DNA of 64,000 nucleotides from an uncultured Clostridia bacterium (GTDB lineage Bacteria > Bacillota > Clostridia > Oscillospirales > Ruminococcaceae): NCBI GenBank assembly GCA_947383835.1, contig CANDEV010000010.1, positions 29,442 to 93,441 of the forward strand, given 5' to 3'. The position numbers and the translations under genes are program-made. Below, in pieces: positions 1 through 8,150 of the stretch. The stretch's first letter is position 1. Every line of letters starts with the position of its first letter. The notes under the pieces are model-generated. The model had not been told where the DNA came from. It worked only from the letters and a program-made list of their open reading frames with translations, and did not search any database.

Positions 1-25
1 ATTTATTGGAATTATTTATCTTGTA

Positions 26-526
26 TTACTTTCCGGTTAGGGTCATTGCCTTTGAGAGCATTGCCTGTACCGCTCTCATAGCCGAAACGTTAGCCTCGTA
101 GGAACGCTGGGCAGCCATTAGATCCATCTGCTCCTTGGCGTTGTCAACGTTGCTCTTGTAGATGTATCCGTCCTCGTCCGCAAGAGGGTTCGTGGGGTCG
201 TAAACGGGAACAAATGGCGCGTCGTCGTCAATGACCTCCGCCACCATAACACCCGCGTCCTTGTACTTGTTGGCGTGAGCAAGGTAATAAGTACCCCTGT
301 CATACCTTTTGGTACGCTTCATATTCGCCATTTCGGCGTATTTGTCCAGCACCTCGCTGAACTGCTTCTTTTCAGAAAACACTACAAGCTGACGGCAGTA
401 AGGGTCGCCGCCCGGTTCTGTGTTGTAATCCTCCTGATGAGCAACGTTCTGAAGGTCGATATCTATCCTGAGCCTCTGCGCCGAGAGCGCAGACCCCGCC
501 ATGTCGAGAGAACTTATAAAAGCCAT
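26..526 (-). CDS. flgC: Flagellar basal-body rod protein FlgC
   Basis: This 166-residue protein is a proximal rod subunit of the flagellar basal body, assembled in the periplasm-equivalent space after export by the flagellar type III system. It has the rod-protein N-terminus (MAFISSLDMAGSALSAQRLR) followed by LQNVAHQEDYNTE, the family's Asn-Val-Ala region. The C-terminal helix (residues about 125-166, NVDNAKEQMDLMAAQRSYEA) is the classic FlgC/FlgG coiled-coil tail. It lies 54 bp downstream of flgB on the same strand, the usual flgBC order, and other flagellar genes probably continue beyond the left edge. The start has only a weak GGGA ribosome site 6 nt away, so translation may be coupled to flgB. 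Identification is by family pattern. Confidence 0.93.
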   Translation of the reverse strand: MAFISSLDMAGSALSAQRLRIDIDLQNVAHQEDYNTEPGGDPYCRQLVVFSEKKQFSEVLDKYAEMANMKRTKRYDRGTYYLAHANKYKDAGVMVAEVIDDDAPFVPVYDPTNPLADEDGYIYKSNVDNAKEQMDLMAAQRSYEANVSAMRAVQAMLSKAMTLTGK

Positions 527-580
527 ATAAAGTCCCGTATTCCGCTAAGGGAACACAGCTCCTCCTTTCATCGGTTTATT

Positions 581-1015
581 TTATCCCTTGGAGACCGCTT
601 TCCGTATCATGGAATAGTTATTGTTCAGATAATCCATTAACGCGCCGTACTGATACTGCGCGTCCGCAAGCGCGGTCTGCTCCTTTTCCATGTCAACGTT
701 GTTTCCGTCCATGATCTGGTTGGTGTTTGTCTCGTAAGTCGTAATTACCGACAGCTTGGGAGCGTTGCCGCCGTTCATAAGGTTAGCCTCTTCCACCTGA
801 CCCTTGTGACCGCAAATGTCATGTGTGATACCGCCGTGGTATTTGCACTTGCACTTTTCCTCCAAAAGAAGCTTGAACTCAACTGTTTTCGCCTTATAGT
901 CGGGAGTATCAACGTTATTGATATTGTGATTTATAACTCTCTGTTTGTACCAAGTGGCGTCGAGAGCCTGTTCGGCAAGATTGTGGGCAGAACTGTCAAA
1001 AAGCCCCATAAACAT
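581..1015 (-). CDS. flgB: Flagellar basal-body rod protein FlgB with a Cys/His insert
   Basis: This is the first rod subunit of the flagellar basal body, 144 residues if translation starts at 1015 (AAAGGA 4 nt upstream; a second ATG at 1009 has 10-nt spacing and is equally plausible). The N-terminal coiled-coil and the INHNINNVDTPDYKAK signature (residues 28-43) are diagnostic of FlgB. The C-terminus has the matching helix (QTALADAQYQYGALMDYLNN). Odd feature: residues 54-70 read KCKCKYHGGITHDICGH, giving three Cys and three His (C55, C57, H60, H65, C68, H70) where FlgB normally has a plain variable loop. It is followed by flgC and preceded by a good sigma-A promoter. Confidence 0.92.
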   Translation of the reverse strand: MFMGLFDSSAHNLAEQALDATWYKQRVINHNINNVDTPDYKAKTVEFKLLLEEKCKCKYHGGITHDICGHKGQVEEANLMNGGNAPKLSVITTYETNTNQIMDGNNVDMEKEQTALADAQYQYGALMDYLNNNYSMIRKAVSKG

Positions 1016-1096
1016 TCGATCCTTTCTGCGGAATATGCTCCCGCCAAAATTATACATATTTAATATAAGTGTTAATCGGATAATTATTCAATCATA

Positions 1097-1125
1097 AGTA
1101 TACAACATTTTGAAAAAAAAATCAA
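1097..1125 (-). promoter_or_regulatory. Sigma-A promoter for flgB-flgC, within the 1016-1420 gap
   Basis: Read on the minus strand, TTGATT (1120-1125) and TATACT (1097-1102) are separated by 17 bp, about 80 nt before the flgB start. The rest of the gap 1016-1420 is AT-rich, and I see no gene in it. I looked for a sigma-D flagellar promoter and found no convincing TAAA-N15-GCCGATAA. Confidence 0.7.
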
Positions 1126-1420
1126 GCGTGAAAGAAAATAAATCTCACAAACTCTGTAAAAAATTTTAAGGATATTCTATTAATTTTCCCTAAAACGTAC
1201 AAAATGCTCTTCGATTTAACAAAATCTTGATAAAAAATCGGCGAAATTTCGTAGGATTGCACAAATAATATTATTTATACATATGGGAATAGAAATACAA
1301 ATCTAATACAAATTGTTAATGTACGGTTACAATAAGCATAAACCTAAATGCAAAATTTTCCTGTTCTGTAAATTATATGAAAACAATAGGGAAACAATAT
1401 GTTTCCCTATCAAAAAAATA

Positions 1421-2175
1421 TTACATATTATCGTATACATTCGGGTTTATCTCTCTTATGTCAATAACGTTTCTTGCCGCCGCGTCCGCCTTGATCTCCT
1501 CATATGCAAACGCCATAGCCGCGCTGTAGTACGGTATTACGTAAACAATGCCGAGAATATTCCATGTTATCCACGAGAGAATAAACCACCCGATAAAACT
1601 CAGGTGCATATAGAAAAGCTGCCCCTTGTGACCGTCCATCATTATCGTGCTTAGCTCTATCGCGCGGGACGGCGAGATATTTGGGTTTTCCGCCTTTATG
1701 TACATAGTCTGGGAATAGCTGTAGCTCTTTACTATACCGGGTATATAAAAAAGCAAGCTCCACAGCATTACATACAAGCCCCTTAAAAGTCCTGTGCCGA
1801 CGCAGCTCCAAAGCCTGCCGTTCTTGTAAAAATCGAACAGGTCTCCAAGCGGCACGCTTTCATATATCGACCGTCTGTACCAGTTTGCATAGCCAAAGAC
1901 GAACGGTATGAACGCTATGAACGTAACAACCACCGCCGAAGCCATTATCAAATAGACAAATAAAGCGGCAACAACCGTCCCAGCCGTGCTGTCCGAAGCA
2001 GCCAAAGCCACCAGCATAGTCAGCATAGGAACTACTATCCCGTAAACCAACGACATACCAAACGATATGCCAATGCTCATTCCCAACTGTATAACTACCG
2101 TCAGTATCGAATTGCCATATTGTTTTTATAGAACAGCTTTGCGTTGCTTTTTATCCTCTGATGATCGTAGCCCAT
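1421..2175 (-). pseudogene. DUF975 family integral membrane protein, frameshifted near its start
   Basis: The open frame (stop at 1421) encodes a polytopic membrane protein with the DUF975 pattern: FGYANWYRRSIY, then FLYIPGIVKSYSYSQTMYI-like residues, a PSRAIELSTIMMDGHKGQLF segment and paired C-terminal helices. As an uninterrupted frame it can only start at a TTG (2086) with no ribosome site. Upstream, GGAGG with an 8-nt spacer precedes ATG at 2175, which begins MGYDHQRIKSNAKLFYKNN, a normal DUF975 N-terminus. That frame hits a stop within 25 codons. Inserting one base near 2119-2124 joins the two as KNNYGNSILTVVIQLGMSIG. Either the gene is inactivated by a 1-bp deletion or the base was lost in sequencing. 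The function of the family is unknown. Confidence 0.75.
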
Positions 2176-2230
2176 AATTTTTTCCTCCATAATCCAAATT
2201 AAATTTAAAAAATTAACATTTTTTCTCACC

Positions 2231-2312
2231 CGCCCCCTTGAGGGGGCTTTACAAAGTCACGGTAATTAATATTTGACCTTGGGGGTGACACCCGCCGCGG
2301 GGCGTTCCCCGC
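2231..2312 (+). repeat. GC-rich intergenic repeat, type A, copy 1
   Basis: It begins GCCCCCTTGAGGGGGC (a self-complementary hairpin), runs through an AT-richer core and ends GGGGGTGAC...CGCCGCGGGGCGTTCCCCGC, whose last part is a second hairpin. Its right end touches the argF stop codon (2314-2316). Related copies are at 6431, 8070, 16831, 40791, 49396 (inverted) and 50465 (inverted). Confidence 0.85.
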
Positions 2313-2313
2313 C

Positions 2314-3219
2314 TCAGTCTGCCATTAACTTGACCATTACCGCCTTTTGAGCGTGGAGACGGTTCTCCGCCTCCTCGAATATCTCGTTCGCGTGAGCCTC
2401 GAATACCTTTTCGGTAATTTCCTCCTCGCGGTGCGCGGGGAGACAGTGCTGCACCATAGCGTCCGACTTAGCCGCCGCCATTATCTCATCGTTTATCTGA
2501 TAGCCCTTGAAAGCGATACGGCGTTTCTCCGCTTCGCCCTCCTGACCCATGGAAGCCCACACGTCGGTGATAACAACGTCCGCGTTTTCCGCAGCCTTAA
2601 CGGGGGAGTCAGTCAGCTCGAAGCAGTCAAAATCCTTAGCAAAATCCAGCACCTTTTGGTCGGGGTGATAGCCCTCGGGGCAAGCCACAGACACGGACAT
2701 TCCAACCTTTAAGCAGCCCACGATAAGTGAGTTCGCCATGTTGTTGCCATCGCCGATAAAGCACATTTTCAGACCGTCAAACTGACCCTTGAACTCCCGT
2801 ATAGTCATAAGGTCCGCAAGTATCTGACAGGGGTGACAGAAGTCGGTCAGACCGTTTATTATCGGTATACTGCCATACTCCGCCAAGTCCTCAACTTCCT
2901 TTTGCTCAAAGGTGCGTATCATAATGCCGTCCAGATAGCGGGACAGTACTCTCGCCGTGTCCTGCACAGGCTCGCCTCTGCCTATCTGCAAATCGTTTGA
3001 GGACAGGAACAGCGGGTTGCCGCCAAGCTGATACATACCCGTCTCAAAAGAAACCCGTGTACGTGTGGACGCCTTTTGGAATATCATGCCAAGGGATTTG
3101 CCCTTCAAGTGGGGGTGGGGGATACCGTGCTTAAGCTCGTATTTAAGCTGGTCGGCAAGGTTAAGTATGTCGATTATCTCCTCTTTTGACAGATCAAGCA
3201 TTTTAAGCAGGTGCTTCAT
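2314..3219 (-). CDS. argF: Ornithine carbamoyltransferase
   Basis: This cytoplasmic enzyme transfers the carbamoyl group of carbamoyl phosphate to ornithine, giving citrulline in arginine synthesis. The carbamoyl-phosphate loop STRTRVSFETG, the HPCQ motif (FCHPCQILADL) and the ornithine loop HCLPAHR are all present, and the length of about 301 residues is normal. Three candidate ATGs lie at 3228, 3225 and 3219 behind AAAGGA. The spacing (1, 4 and 10 nt) favours 3219, giving MKHLLKMLDLS. It lies on the same strand as the downstream-spaced hydrolase and argD, so this is an arginine gene cluster, but a large palindrome separates it from the hydrolase. Catabolic use in an arginine deiminase pathway cannot be excluded, though argD nearby favours biosynthesis. 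Confidence 0.95.
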   Translation of the reverse strand: MKHLLKMLDLSKEEIIDILNLADQLKYELKHGIPHPHLKGKSLGMIFQKASTRTRVSFETGMYQLGGNPLFLSSNDLQIGRGEPVQDTARVLSRYLDGIMIRTFEQKEVEDLAEYGSIPIINGLTDFCHPCQILADLMTIREFKGQFDGLKMCFIGDGNNMANSLIVGCLKVGMSVSVACPEGYHPDQKVLDFAKDFDCFELTDSPVKAAENADVVITDVWASMGQEGEAEKRRIAFKGYQINDEIMAAAKSDAMVQHCLPAHREEEITEKVFEAHANEIFEEAENRLHAQKAVMVKLMAD

Positions 3220-3279
3220 TTTCATCATTTCCTTTCGGTATATTTTTATAATATTAAACTTTTTTGTAATACAATCTCC

Positions 3280-3351
3280 GTAGGGCGGGGGCTTGCTCCC
3301 GCCTAATTGAAATTTGGGTTTACCGCAGGCGGGAGCAAGCCCCCGCCCTAC
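3280..3351. repeat. Perfect 25-bp inverted repeat element (type B), copy 1
   Basis: The arms GTAGGGCGGGGGCTTGCTCC(CGCCT) and its exact complement flank a loop of about 22 nt. Each arm is itself able to fold (GGCGGGAGCAAGCCCCCGCC). The same arms occur at 14339-14406 with a different loop, and one arm recurs at 50423. It lies between the hydrolase stop and the argF start and may also act as a transcription barrier. Confidence 0.88.
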
Positions 3352-3380
3352 AAAAATGCGACCCTAATAATAAATAAAAT

Positions 3381-4127
3381 TTACCCGTTAAGAATTTTCT
3401 CCTCAAACTCGGCAATAGTCTTGTTAAGCCTTGCCGCGCATTTAAATGGGATATTGTGTCCCGCACCGTCCCACATATCGTAGGAGCAATGAGGATTTTG
3501 CTGAGCAAGAGCGCGGACGGACTTTCTTGTGTCGGTAGGCTCTTTAATGCCGCATATCGCCATAAGGGGAATTTTTATCTCGCTGTACTGCGGATAGTCC
3601 GACAGCACAATGCCGTTGTCGATAGAAGCAAGTATGGACTTCATAGTCACCGTCTTGCAGAACTCGGCGTGTTCCTTCCTCTCCTCCTTGTCAAGCCCTG
3701 CGGTAAGACTGTTAAGTCCCGCAATAATGCCGCTTCTCATGGACTTTTCGTTATCCGACTGCTGCTTCATCATTCTTTCGATATCGGCGCTTTCTTTGAT
3801 AAGCCAGGGACTTATCATCATTGCGCCGTTAAAAAACTCCTCATGTCCGCACAAAACAGGCAGACAAAGCTGCGCGCCAAGAGAAAACCCTATCAGCGTG
3901 ACCTTTTTCCCGAAGCTTTCCGCAAGCTCCGCTATCTGCTCTACGGCAAGCTTTACCGAGAACGTCACGTCGCTGTTCCTGCCGAAGCCGGGAATGTGTG
4001 GAACGATAACGCGGTAATCCTTAGAAAGCTTTTCGCACTGCTTTGAAAAGCAATGCACAAAATTCGACCCGTGGAGAAATATTATCACAGGGCTGCCGCT
4101 GTCGCCGTATTTTTCATAATATATCAT
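3381..4127 (-). CDS. Alpha/beta-hydrolase fold protein
   Basis: This is a 248-residue cytoplasmic hydrolase of the alpha/beta fold with no signal peptide. The oxyanion region is IIFLHGSNF (residues 15-23), the nucleophile elbow is GFSLGA (Ser near residue 84) and the catalytic His lies in GAGHNIPF near the C-terminus. The start codon overlaps the argD stop by 4 nt (ATGA), so it is translationally coupled to argD. The substrate is not evident. Linkage to argD may be only operonic rather than functional. It could be an esterase, thioesterase or C-C hydrolase. Confidence 0.8.
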   Translation of the reverse strand: MIYYEKYGDSGSPVIIFLHGSNFVHCFSKQCEKLSKDYRVIVPHIPGFGRNSDVTFSVKLAVEQIAELAESFGKKVTLIGFSLGAQLCLPVLCGHEEFFNGAMMISPWLIKESADIERMMKQQSDNEKSMRSGIIAGLNSLTAGLDKEERKEHAEFCKTVTMKSILASIDNGIVLSDYPQYSEIKIPLMAICGIKEPTDTRKSVRALAQQNPHCSYDMWDGAGHNIPFKCAARLNKTIAEFEEKILNG

Positions 4128-5293
4128 TCAAGTACCCTCCCGAGGATATCAAGTCCTCTGTCAATTTCATCGTATGTAATATTCAGCGGCGGCAGAAGCC
4201 TTAGTTTTTCCTTTGCCGTCAGCACAAGCAGACCGTTTTCAAGACATTGTCCGCAGACCTCTCCCGCTTTTTTGCTTTTAAGTCTGATACCAAGCATAAG
4301 ACCCAGACCGTCCACGCCCTCGACTTCGGGAATTTCGGTCAGCTTTTTGCGGAAGTACTCGCCCTTTGCCTTTACATCGCCAAGGAAGTCCGGCGACGAG
4401 ACCTTGTTTACAACCGCAAGTCCCCCCGCGCAGGCAAGAGGATTTCCCCCGAATGTGGAGCCGTGATGTCCCGCCGTAAGCACACCGCTGCACTTCTTGT
4501 CCGCAAGGCACACACCGATAGGTACTCCCCCCGCAACACCCTTTGCAAGGGTCGTAATGTTGGGTTTAACCCCATACTGCTCCGAGGTCAGGAAAGTACC
4601 GGTCCTTCCCGCGCCTGTCTGCACCTCGTCAGCAATAACAAGAATATCCTTTTCGGAGCATATGCGGAAAATCTCGTCAACAAAGTCCTTATCGAGAGGA
4701 TTTACTCCGCCCTCGCCCTGAACAAATTCAAGCATTACCGCGCAGACCTTATCATCAATTTTATTCCGCAGATCGTCAATATTATTCGCCTCTGCGTTAA
4801 TAAAGCCGCCGAGGAAAGGGAAAAAGTAGTTGTGAAAAACGTCCTGCCCCGTGGCGGAAAGAGTGGCAAGAGTCCTGCCGTGAAAGCTGTTTTTAAGAGT
4901 GATGATATTGTAGCGTTCCGCCTCCTTGCCATATTTGTCAAAGGAGTACTTTCTTGCAATTTTTATCGCGCACTCGTTAGCCTCCGCGCCGCTGTTGCCG
5001 AAAAACATCTTATCGTAGCCTGTGACCTCCGCAAGCTTTGCGGCGAAGTCCGCCTGAATTTTAATGTAGTAATAGTTGGAGGTGTGCTGAACCGCCCTTG
5101 CCTGTCTGCAAACCGCGTCCGTCCAGTCCTCATCGCAGTAACCGAGGGAGTTTGTTCCTATACCGCTGCCGAAATCGACGTATTCCTTGCCGTCCTCGTC
5201 GAAAGCGGAGCGTCCCGTGCCATGCTCCATAACAAGAGGGTAGCGGCCGTAGGTGCCCATGACGTGTTCGTTGAATTTTTCTATTGTATCCAT
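4124..5293 (-). CDS. argD: Acetylornithine aminotransferase
   Basis: This 389-residue class-III PLP aminotransferase converts N-acetylglutamate semialdehyde to N-acetylornithine with glutamate as amino donor, the fourth step of arginine synthesis. Seen in the sequence: FGNSGAEANECAIKIARKY (phosphate-binding and fold signature), FHGRTLATLSATGQ, VIADEVQTGAGRTGTF, and the PLP lysine in TTLAKGVAGGVPIG. Length and motif order are normal for ArgD. The ribosome site GAAAGGAT precedes the ATG at 5293. It is followed by the alpha/beta hydrolase with a 4-nt overlap and, further on, by argF. Other class-III transaminases are similar, but the argF neighbourhood supports argD. Confidence 0.92.
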   Translation of the reverse strand: MDTIEKFNEHVMGTYGRYPLVMEHGTGRSAFDEDGKEYVDFGSGIGTNSLGYCDEDWTDAVCRQARAVQHTSNYYYIKIQADFAAKLAEVTGYDKMFFGNSGAEANECAIKIARKYSFDKYGKEAERYNIITLKNSFHGRTLATLSATGQDVFHNYFFPFLGGFINAEANNIDDLRNKIDDKVCAVMLEFVQGEGGVNPLDKDFVDEIFRICSEKDILVIADEVQTGAGRTGTFLTSEQYGVKPNITTLAKGVAGGVPIGVCLADKKCSGVLTAGHHGSTFGGNPLACAGGLAVVNKVSSPDFLGDVKAKGEYFRKKLTEIPEVEGVDGLGLMLGIRLKSKKAGEVCGQCLENGLLVLTAKEKLRLLPPLNITYDEIDRGLDILGRVLE

Positions 5294-5397
5294 TTTAATA
5301 ATCCTTTCAGTTAATGTAATTTTTTATTATAGCATCTTTATGTGAATATTTCAAGTATTTACACATTGAAACATGATAAACTTGTATTTAGCAAAAC

Positions 5398-5448
5398 CCC
5401 TTTAGGCAAAAAGCCGGTCAAGCTGAGCACAGCTTTTTGCCTAAAGGG
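5398..5448 (-). terminator. Terminator with a 17-bp perfect stem
   Basis: CCCTTTAGGCAAAAAGC pairs perfectly with GCTTTTTGCCTAAAGGG across a 17-nt loop and is followed on the minus strand by GTTTTGC. It lies just after the AEC carrier gene and before the argD promoter region. Confidence 0.75.
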
Positions 5449-5462
5449 TGATTTGTTAAATG

Positions 5463-6386
5463 CTAAAGAACATATCCCGAAACAAGCATTATCAGCGGCA
5501 TTGTTACTGCCGAAAATATCGTCGAGACTGCAAATATCTCCGCGGCATAGACCGAATCCCTGCCGTATCGTGCGGAAAACATTATCGCAGACGCCGCCGT
5601 GGGACACGCCGCCGATATAAGTATTGTATCCGCAATAACAGGGTCTGCCCCGAATGGTTTCAGCAGGAGCATTATTATAAGCGGTCCGGCTAAAAGCTTT
5701 AACGCCGCCGTAAGGTATATCCCGCCCTTTTTGAAAGCTGCTTTAAGGTCGGAGCGGGCTATCGTTACTCCCGAAATTATCATGGCAAGTGGAGTATTAA
5801 GAGAAGCCATATACTTTATCGGCTGCCCGATAATATCGGGTAACGGTATACGCAGGAAAAAGAAAATAAGTCCCGCCACAGTTGCGATCACCGCAGGCGC
5901 TTTTAAAGCGTTCACCGCCGATTTAAGAGTTACCCTGTCCGTGAGTATCATTACCCCGTGAGTCCAGGAAAGCAGGTTAAACACCGCGATGTACGCCGTA
6001 AGGTAAAAAATGCCGTCTGTGCCGTATATTGCGCTTATCAGCGGTATTCCCAAAAAGGCACAGTTTGAATAGGTCACGGAGAAAATTTCCACCGAGGAAT
6101 TTTTTCCCCGCCTTTTGCCGCAGAAGATCATTCCCAACGCAATAAAAACAACGTGGGAAATTACTGCCATTGCAAAAGCGGTAAGCAGTCCCTTAACAAG
6201 TTCGGGACGAAGCTCCTTTTGAAAAGCGTCGAATATTACCGCCGGCAGAACCGCCATAAGCACAAAGCTTGAAAGCTGGTTGCAGCCCTTTCTTGTGAAA
6301 ATTTTTTTCTTGTAAAGAAAATATCCAAGCAGTATTAAAATGAACATTATTACTATTTGGTATAAAATAATTCCTGCCGATCTCAT
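5463..6386 (-). CDS. AEC family transporter (auxin efflux carrier-like permease)
   Basis: This is a 307-residue integral membrane protein with about ten hydrophobic segments in two halves. The first is near residues 7-25 (LYQIVIMFILILLGYFLY), the family's opening helix followed by a short cytoplasmic KKKIFTRKG. The internal SVTYSNCAFLGIPLISAIYG and the SAACPTAASAIMFSARYG segment near the C-terminus are characteristic of bacterial AEC carriers (PF03547), which export or exchange small organic acids and amino acids. The actual substrate cannot be read from the sequence. It stands alone with its own terminator and is separated from the downstream amino acid ABC genes by a type A repeat. Confidence 0.87.
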   Translation of the reverse strand: MRSAGIILYQIVIMFILILLGYFLYKKKIFTRKGCNQLSSFVLMAVLPAVIFDAFQKELRPELVKGLLTAFAMAVISHVVFIALGMIFCGKRRGKNSSVEIFSVTYSNCAFLGIPLISAIYGTDGIFYLTAYIAVFNLLSWTHGVMILTDRVTLKSAVNALKAPAVIATVAGLIFFFLRIPLPDIIGQPIKYMASLNTPLAMIISGVTIARSDLKAAFKKGGIYLTAALKLLAGPLIIMLLLKPFGADPVIADTILISAACPTAASAIMFSARYGRDSVYAAEIFAVSTIFSAVTMPLIMLVSGYVL

Positions 6387-6430
6387 GGTTAGATTTGCCT
6401 TTCATTTACATCTGTACGATAAAGCAACTT

Positions 6431-6530
6431 GCCCCCTTGATAGGGGGCTTTAATCAGTTGCGGTACAGCGCGTTAAAAATTAGGGGTAGAACACGTCAGC
6501 GGGGACTCCCCGCCGCGGGGCGTTCCCTGC
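6431..6530 (+). repeat. GC-rich intergenic repeat, type A, copy 2
   Basis: It starts GCCCCCTTGATAGGGGGC and ends CCGCCGCGGGGCGTTCCCTGC. The right end runs directly into the stop codon (TAG on the minus strand, 6530-6532) of the ABC ATPase gene, so the repeat abuts or contributes to that stop. Confidence 0.82.
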
Positions 6531-7273
6531 TAAATAATTTTTGCTAAAAAGCTTTTTAATCTGTCGCTCTGCGGGTTTTCAAAAAGCTCCTTAGGACTAT
6601 TTTCTTCAACGATCGTCCCGTTATCCATAAAAATCACACGGCTTGCAACTTCTCTTGCAAAAGCCATTTCGTGAGTTACAACAACCATTGTCATGTTTTC
6701 CTCCGCAAGCTCTCTCATAACGGTAAGCACCTCGCCAACCATTTCGGGGTCGAGAGCGGAGGTCGGCTCGTCGAAAAGCATAACGTCCGGCTTCATGCAC
6801 AGCGCGCGGACAATTGCTATACGCTGCTTTTGACCGCCCGAAAGCTGGTTTGGATATGCCTCCGCACGGTCGGAAAGTCCGACTCTTTCCAGAAGCTCCC
6901 TTGCGGTCTGCTCCGCCTCCTCGCGGGACTTTTTCAACAGCTTCATCGGCGCGATCGTAAGATTTTTCATAATGCTCATATGAGGGAAAAGATTGAACTG
7001 CTGAAAGACCATACCCATTTTGCGCCTGTGGAGGTTTATATCTGTTTTCTTGTCGGTAATATCCGCACCCTCGAAAAGGATAGTCCCCGACGTGGGAGTC
7101 TCCAAAAGATTAAGGCAACGGAGAAAAGTGCTCTTGCCCGAACCTGAGGGACCGATCACAAACACCACCTCGCCCTTGTGAATGTCTACAGAAACACCGT
7201 TAAGGGCGTGGTTTGCCATACCGTCAAACTTTTTTGTAAGTCCCTGAACGGAAATAAGCGTATCAGTGGTCAC
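6530..7273 (-). CDS. Polar amino acid ABC transporter ATP-binding protein
   Basis: This 247-residue ATPase energises an amino acid importer (GlnQ/TcyC/HisP group). It has Walker A GPSGSGKSTFLRCLN (about residue 40), the Q-loop VFQQFNLFPHMS, signature LSGGQKQRIAI, Walker B VMLFDEPTSALDPE and the H-loop VVTHEMAFAREVA, all intact. Its start overlaps the permease stop by 11 nt, so permease and ATPase are co-translated, and the binding protein lies upstream on the same strand. The order binding protein-permease-ATPase on the minus strand is typical. Substrate specificity (cystine, glutamine, arginine or others) cannot be decided. Confidence 0.93.
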   Translation of the reverse strand: MTTDTLISVQGLTKKFDGMANHALNGVSVDIHKGEVVFVIGPSGSGKSTFLRCLNLLETPTSGTILFEGADITDKKTDINLHRRKMGMVFQQFNLFPHMSIMKNLTIAPMKLLKKSREEAEQTARELLERVGLSDRAEAYPNQLSGGQKQRIAIVRALCMKPDVMLFDEPTSALDPEMVGEVLTVMRELAEENMTMVVVTHEMAFAREVASRVIFMDNGTIVEENSPKELFENPQSDRLKSFLAKII

Positions 7274-7964
7274 TGTTCCTCAGCCTCCTTTCAAGCTTTC
7301 CTACGGCAAATTCAAGCAGCATTACTATCACAAGATAAATAAGCGCCACCGCAAGCAAGGGCATCATTGCGTCGTATGTACGGCTTCTTATGATATCTCC
7401 GCCTTTTGTCAAGTCCTCCATAGCAATATAGCCCGAAACGGAGGTCTCCTTTAAAAGCACGATAAGCTCGTTTCCCAAAGCGGGGAGTACGTTCTTGAAT
7501 GCCTGAGGCATAACGATATGCACCATAGTCTGGACATAGTTGAAGCCGAGACTTCTTCCCGCCTCGAACTGACCCTTGTCAATGGACATAATGCCGCTTC
7601 GTACTATCTCAGCAACATATGCTCCCGAATTTATTCCGAAGGCTATGACAGCAACGATCATCTTTCCGATATTTACAGAAGCGAATATTCCGAAATAAAT
7701 AATAAGAAGCTGAACAACAACAGGCGTACCTCTTATTACGGTAAGATAAACGCGGCAGACAAAATTCGGTATTTTAAGCTTTCCCGTCTTATCATATGTG
7801 GAGCGTATCACCGCTACCAAAAATCCGATAACAATACCCAGCAGCACCGCAAACACCGTTATTTGTATCGTAGTCCACAAGCCGCGGGTTATGTACTGCC
7901 ACCTGTCGTCCTTTATAAAGTTGAGATAAAACCTGTTTTGAAGATTTTCAAACCATTCCGCCAT
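7263..7964 (-). CDS. Polar amino acid ABC transporter permease
   Basis: This 233-residue inner-membrane permease of the His/Glu/Gln/Arg/opine family has a first hydrophobic segment at about residues 27-50 (GLWTTIQITVFAVLLGIVIG), the conserved periplasmic stretch VYLTVIRGTPVVVQLLIIYFG, and the EAA loop EAGRSLGFNYVQTMVHIVMP that contacts the ATPase. It uses ATG with AAAGGAAG upstream. One permease gene probably forms a homodimer. It is preceded by the binding protein and overlaps the ATPase gene. Confidence 0.93.
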   Translation of the reverse strand: MAEWFENLQNRFYLNFIKDDRWQYITRGLWTTIQITVFAVLLGIVIGFLVAVIRSTYDKTGKLKIPNFVCRVYLTVIRGTPVVVQLLIIYFGIFASVNIGKMIVAVIAFGINSGAYVAEIVRSGIMSIDKGQFEAGRSLGFNYVQTMVHIVMPQAFKNVLPALGNELIVLLKETSVSGYIAMEDLTKGGDIIRSRTYDAMMPLLAVALIYLVIVMLLEFAVGKLERRLRNSDH

Positions 7965-8069
7965 TGTTTCTTCCTTTCGGTCAAAATTTTTATACTTTAA
8001 AAATTTTGGGTAAAGGCAGTGCCCTTACCCTTTAAGGCGTACTGTAAAATGCTGCCGCTGTAACGTCCC

Positions 8070-8150
8070 CGCCGCCCCTTGATAGGGGCTTAACAAAGTT
8101 AAAGTATACCGTATTGAAATTCGGGGTAGAACAACGCCGCACGCGCAGTG
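8070..8150 (+). repeat. GC-rich intergenic repeat, type A, diverged copy 3
   Basis: CCGCCCCTTGATAGGGGC opens the element and TCGGGGTAGAACAACGCCGC is the diverged inner part, close to copy 2 (AGGGGTAGAACACG). It ends one base before the stop codon of the substrate-binding protein gene. The preceding 8011-8060 also resembles part of the 91-bp tandem repeat at 19291. Confidence 0.65.

Noticed and set aside
1058..1096. Sigma-D (flagellar) promoter before flgB
   Set aside because: A CCGATTAA-like sequence exists, but no TAAA lies at the right distance; a sigma-A promoter explains the gene better.
4247..5314. Long open frame (355 codons) on the plus strand opposite argD
   Set aside because: It is the antisense shadow of a well-conserved gene, has no ribosome site and no recognisable motif; argD on the other strand has every family motif.
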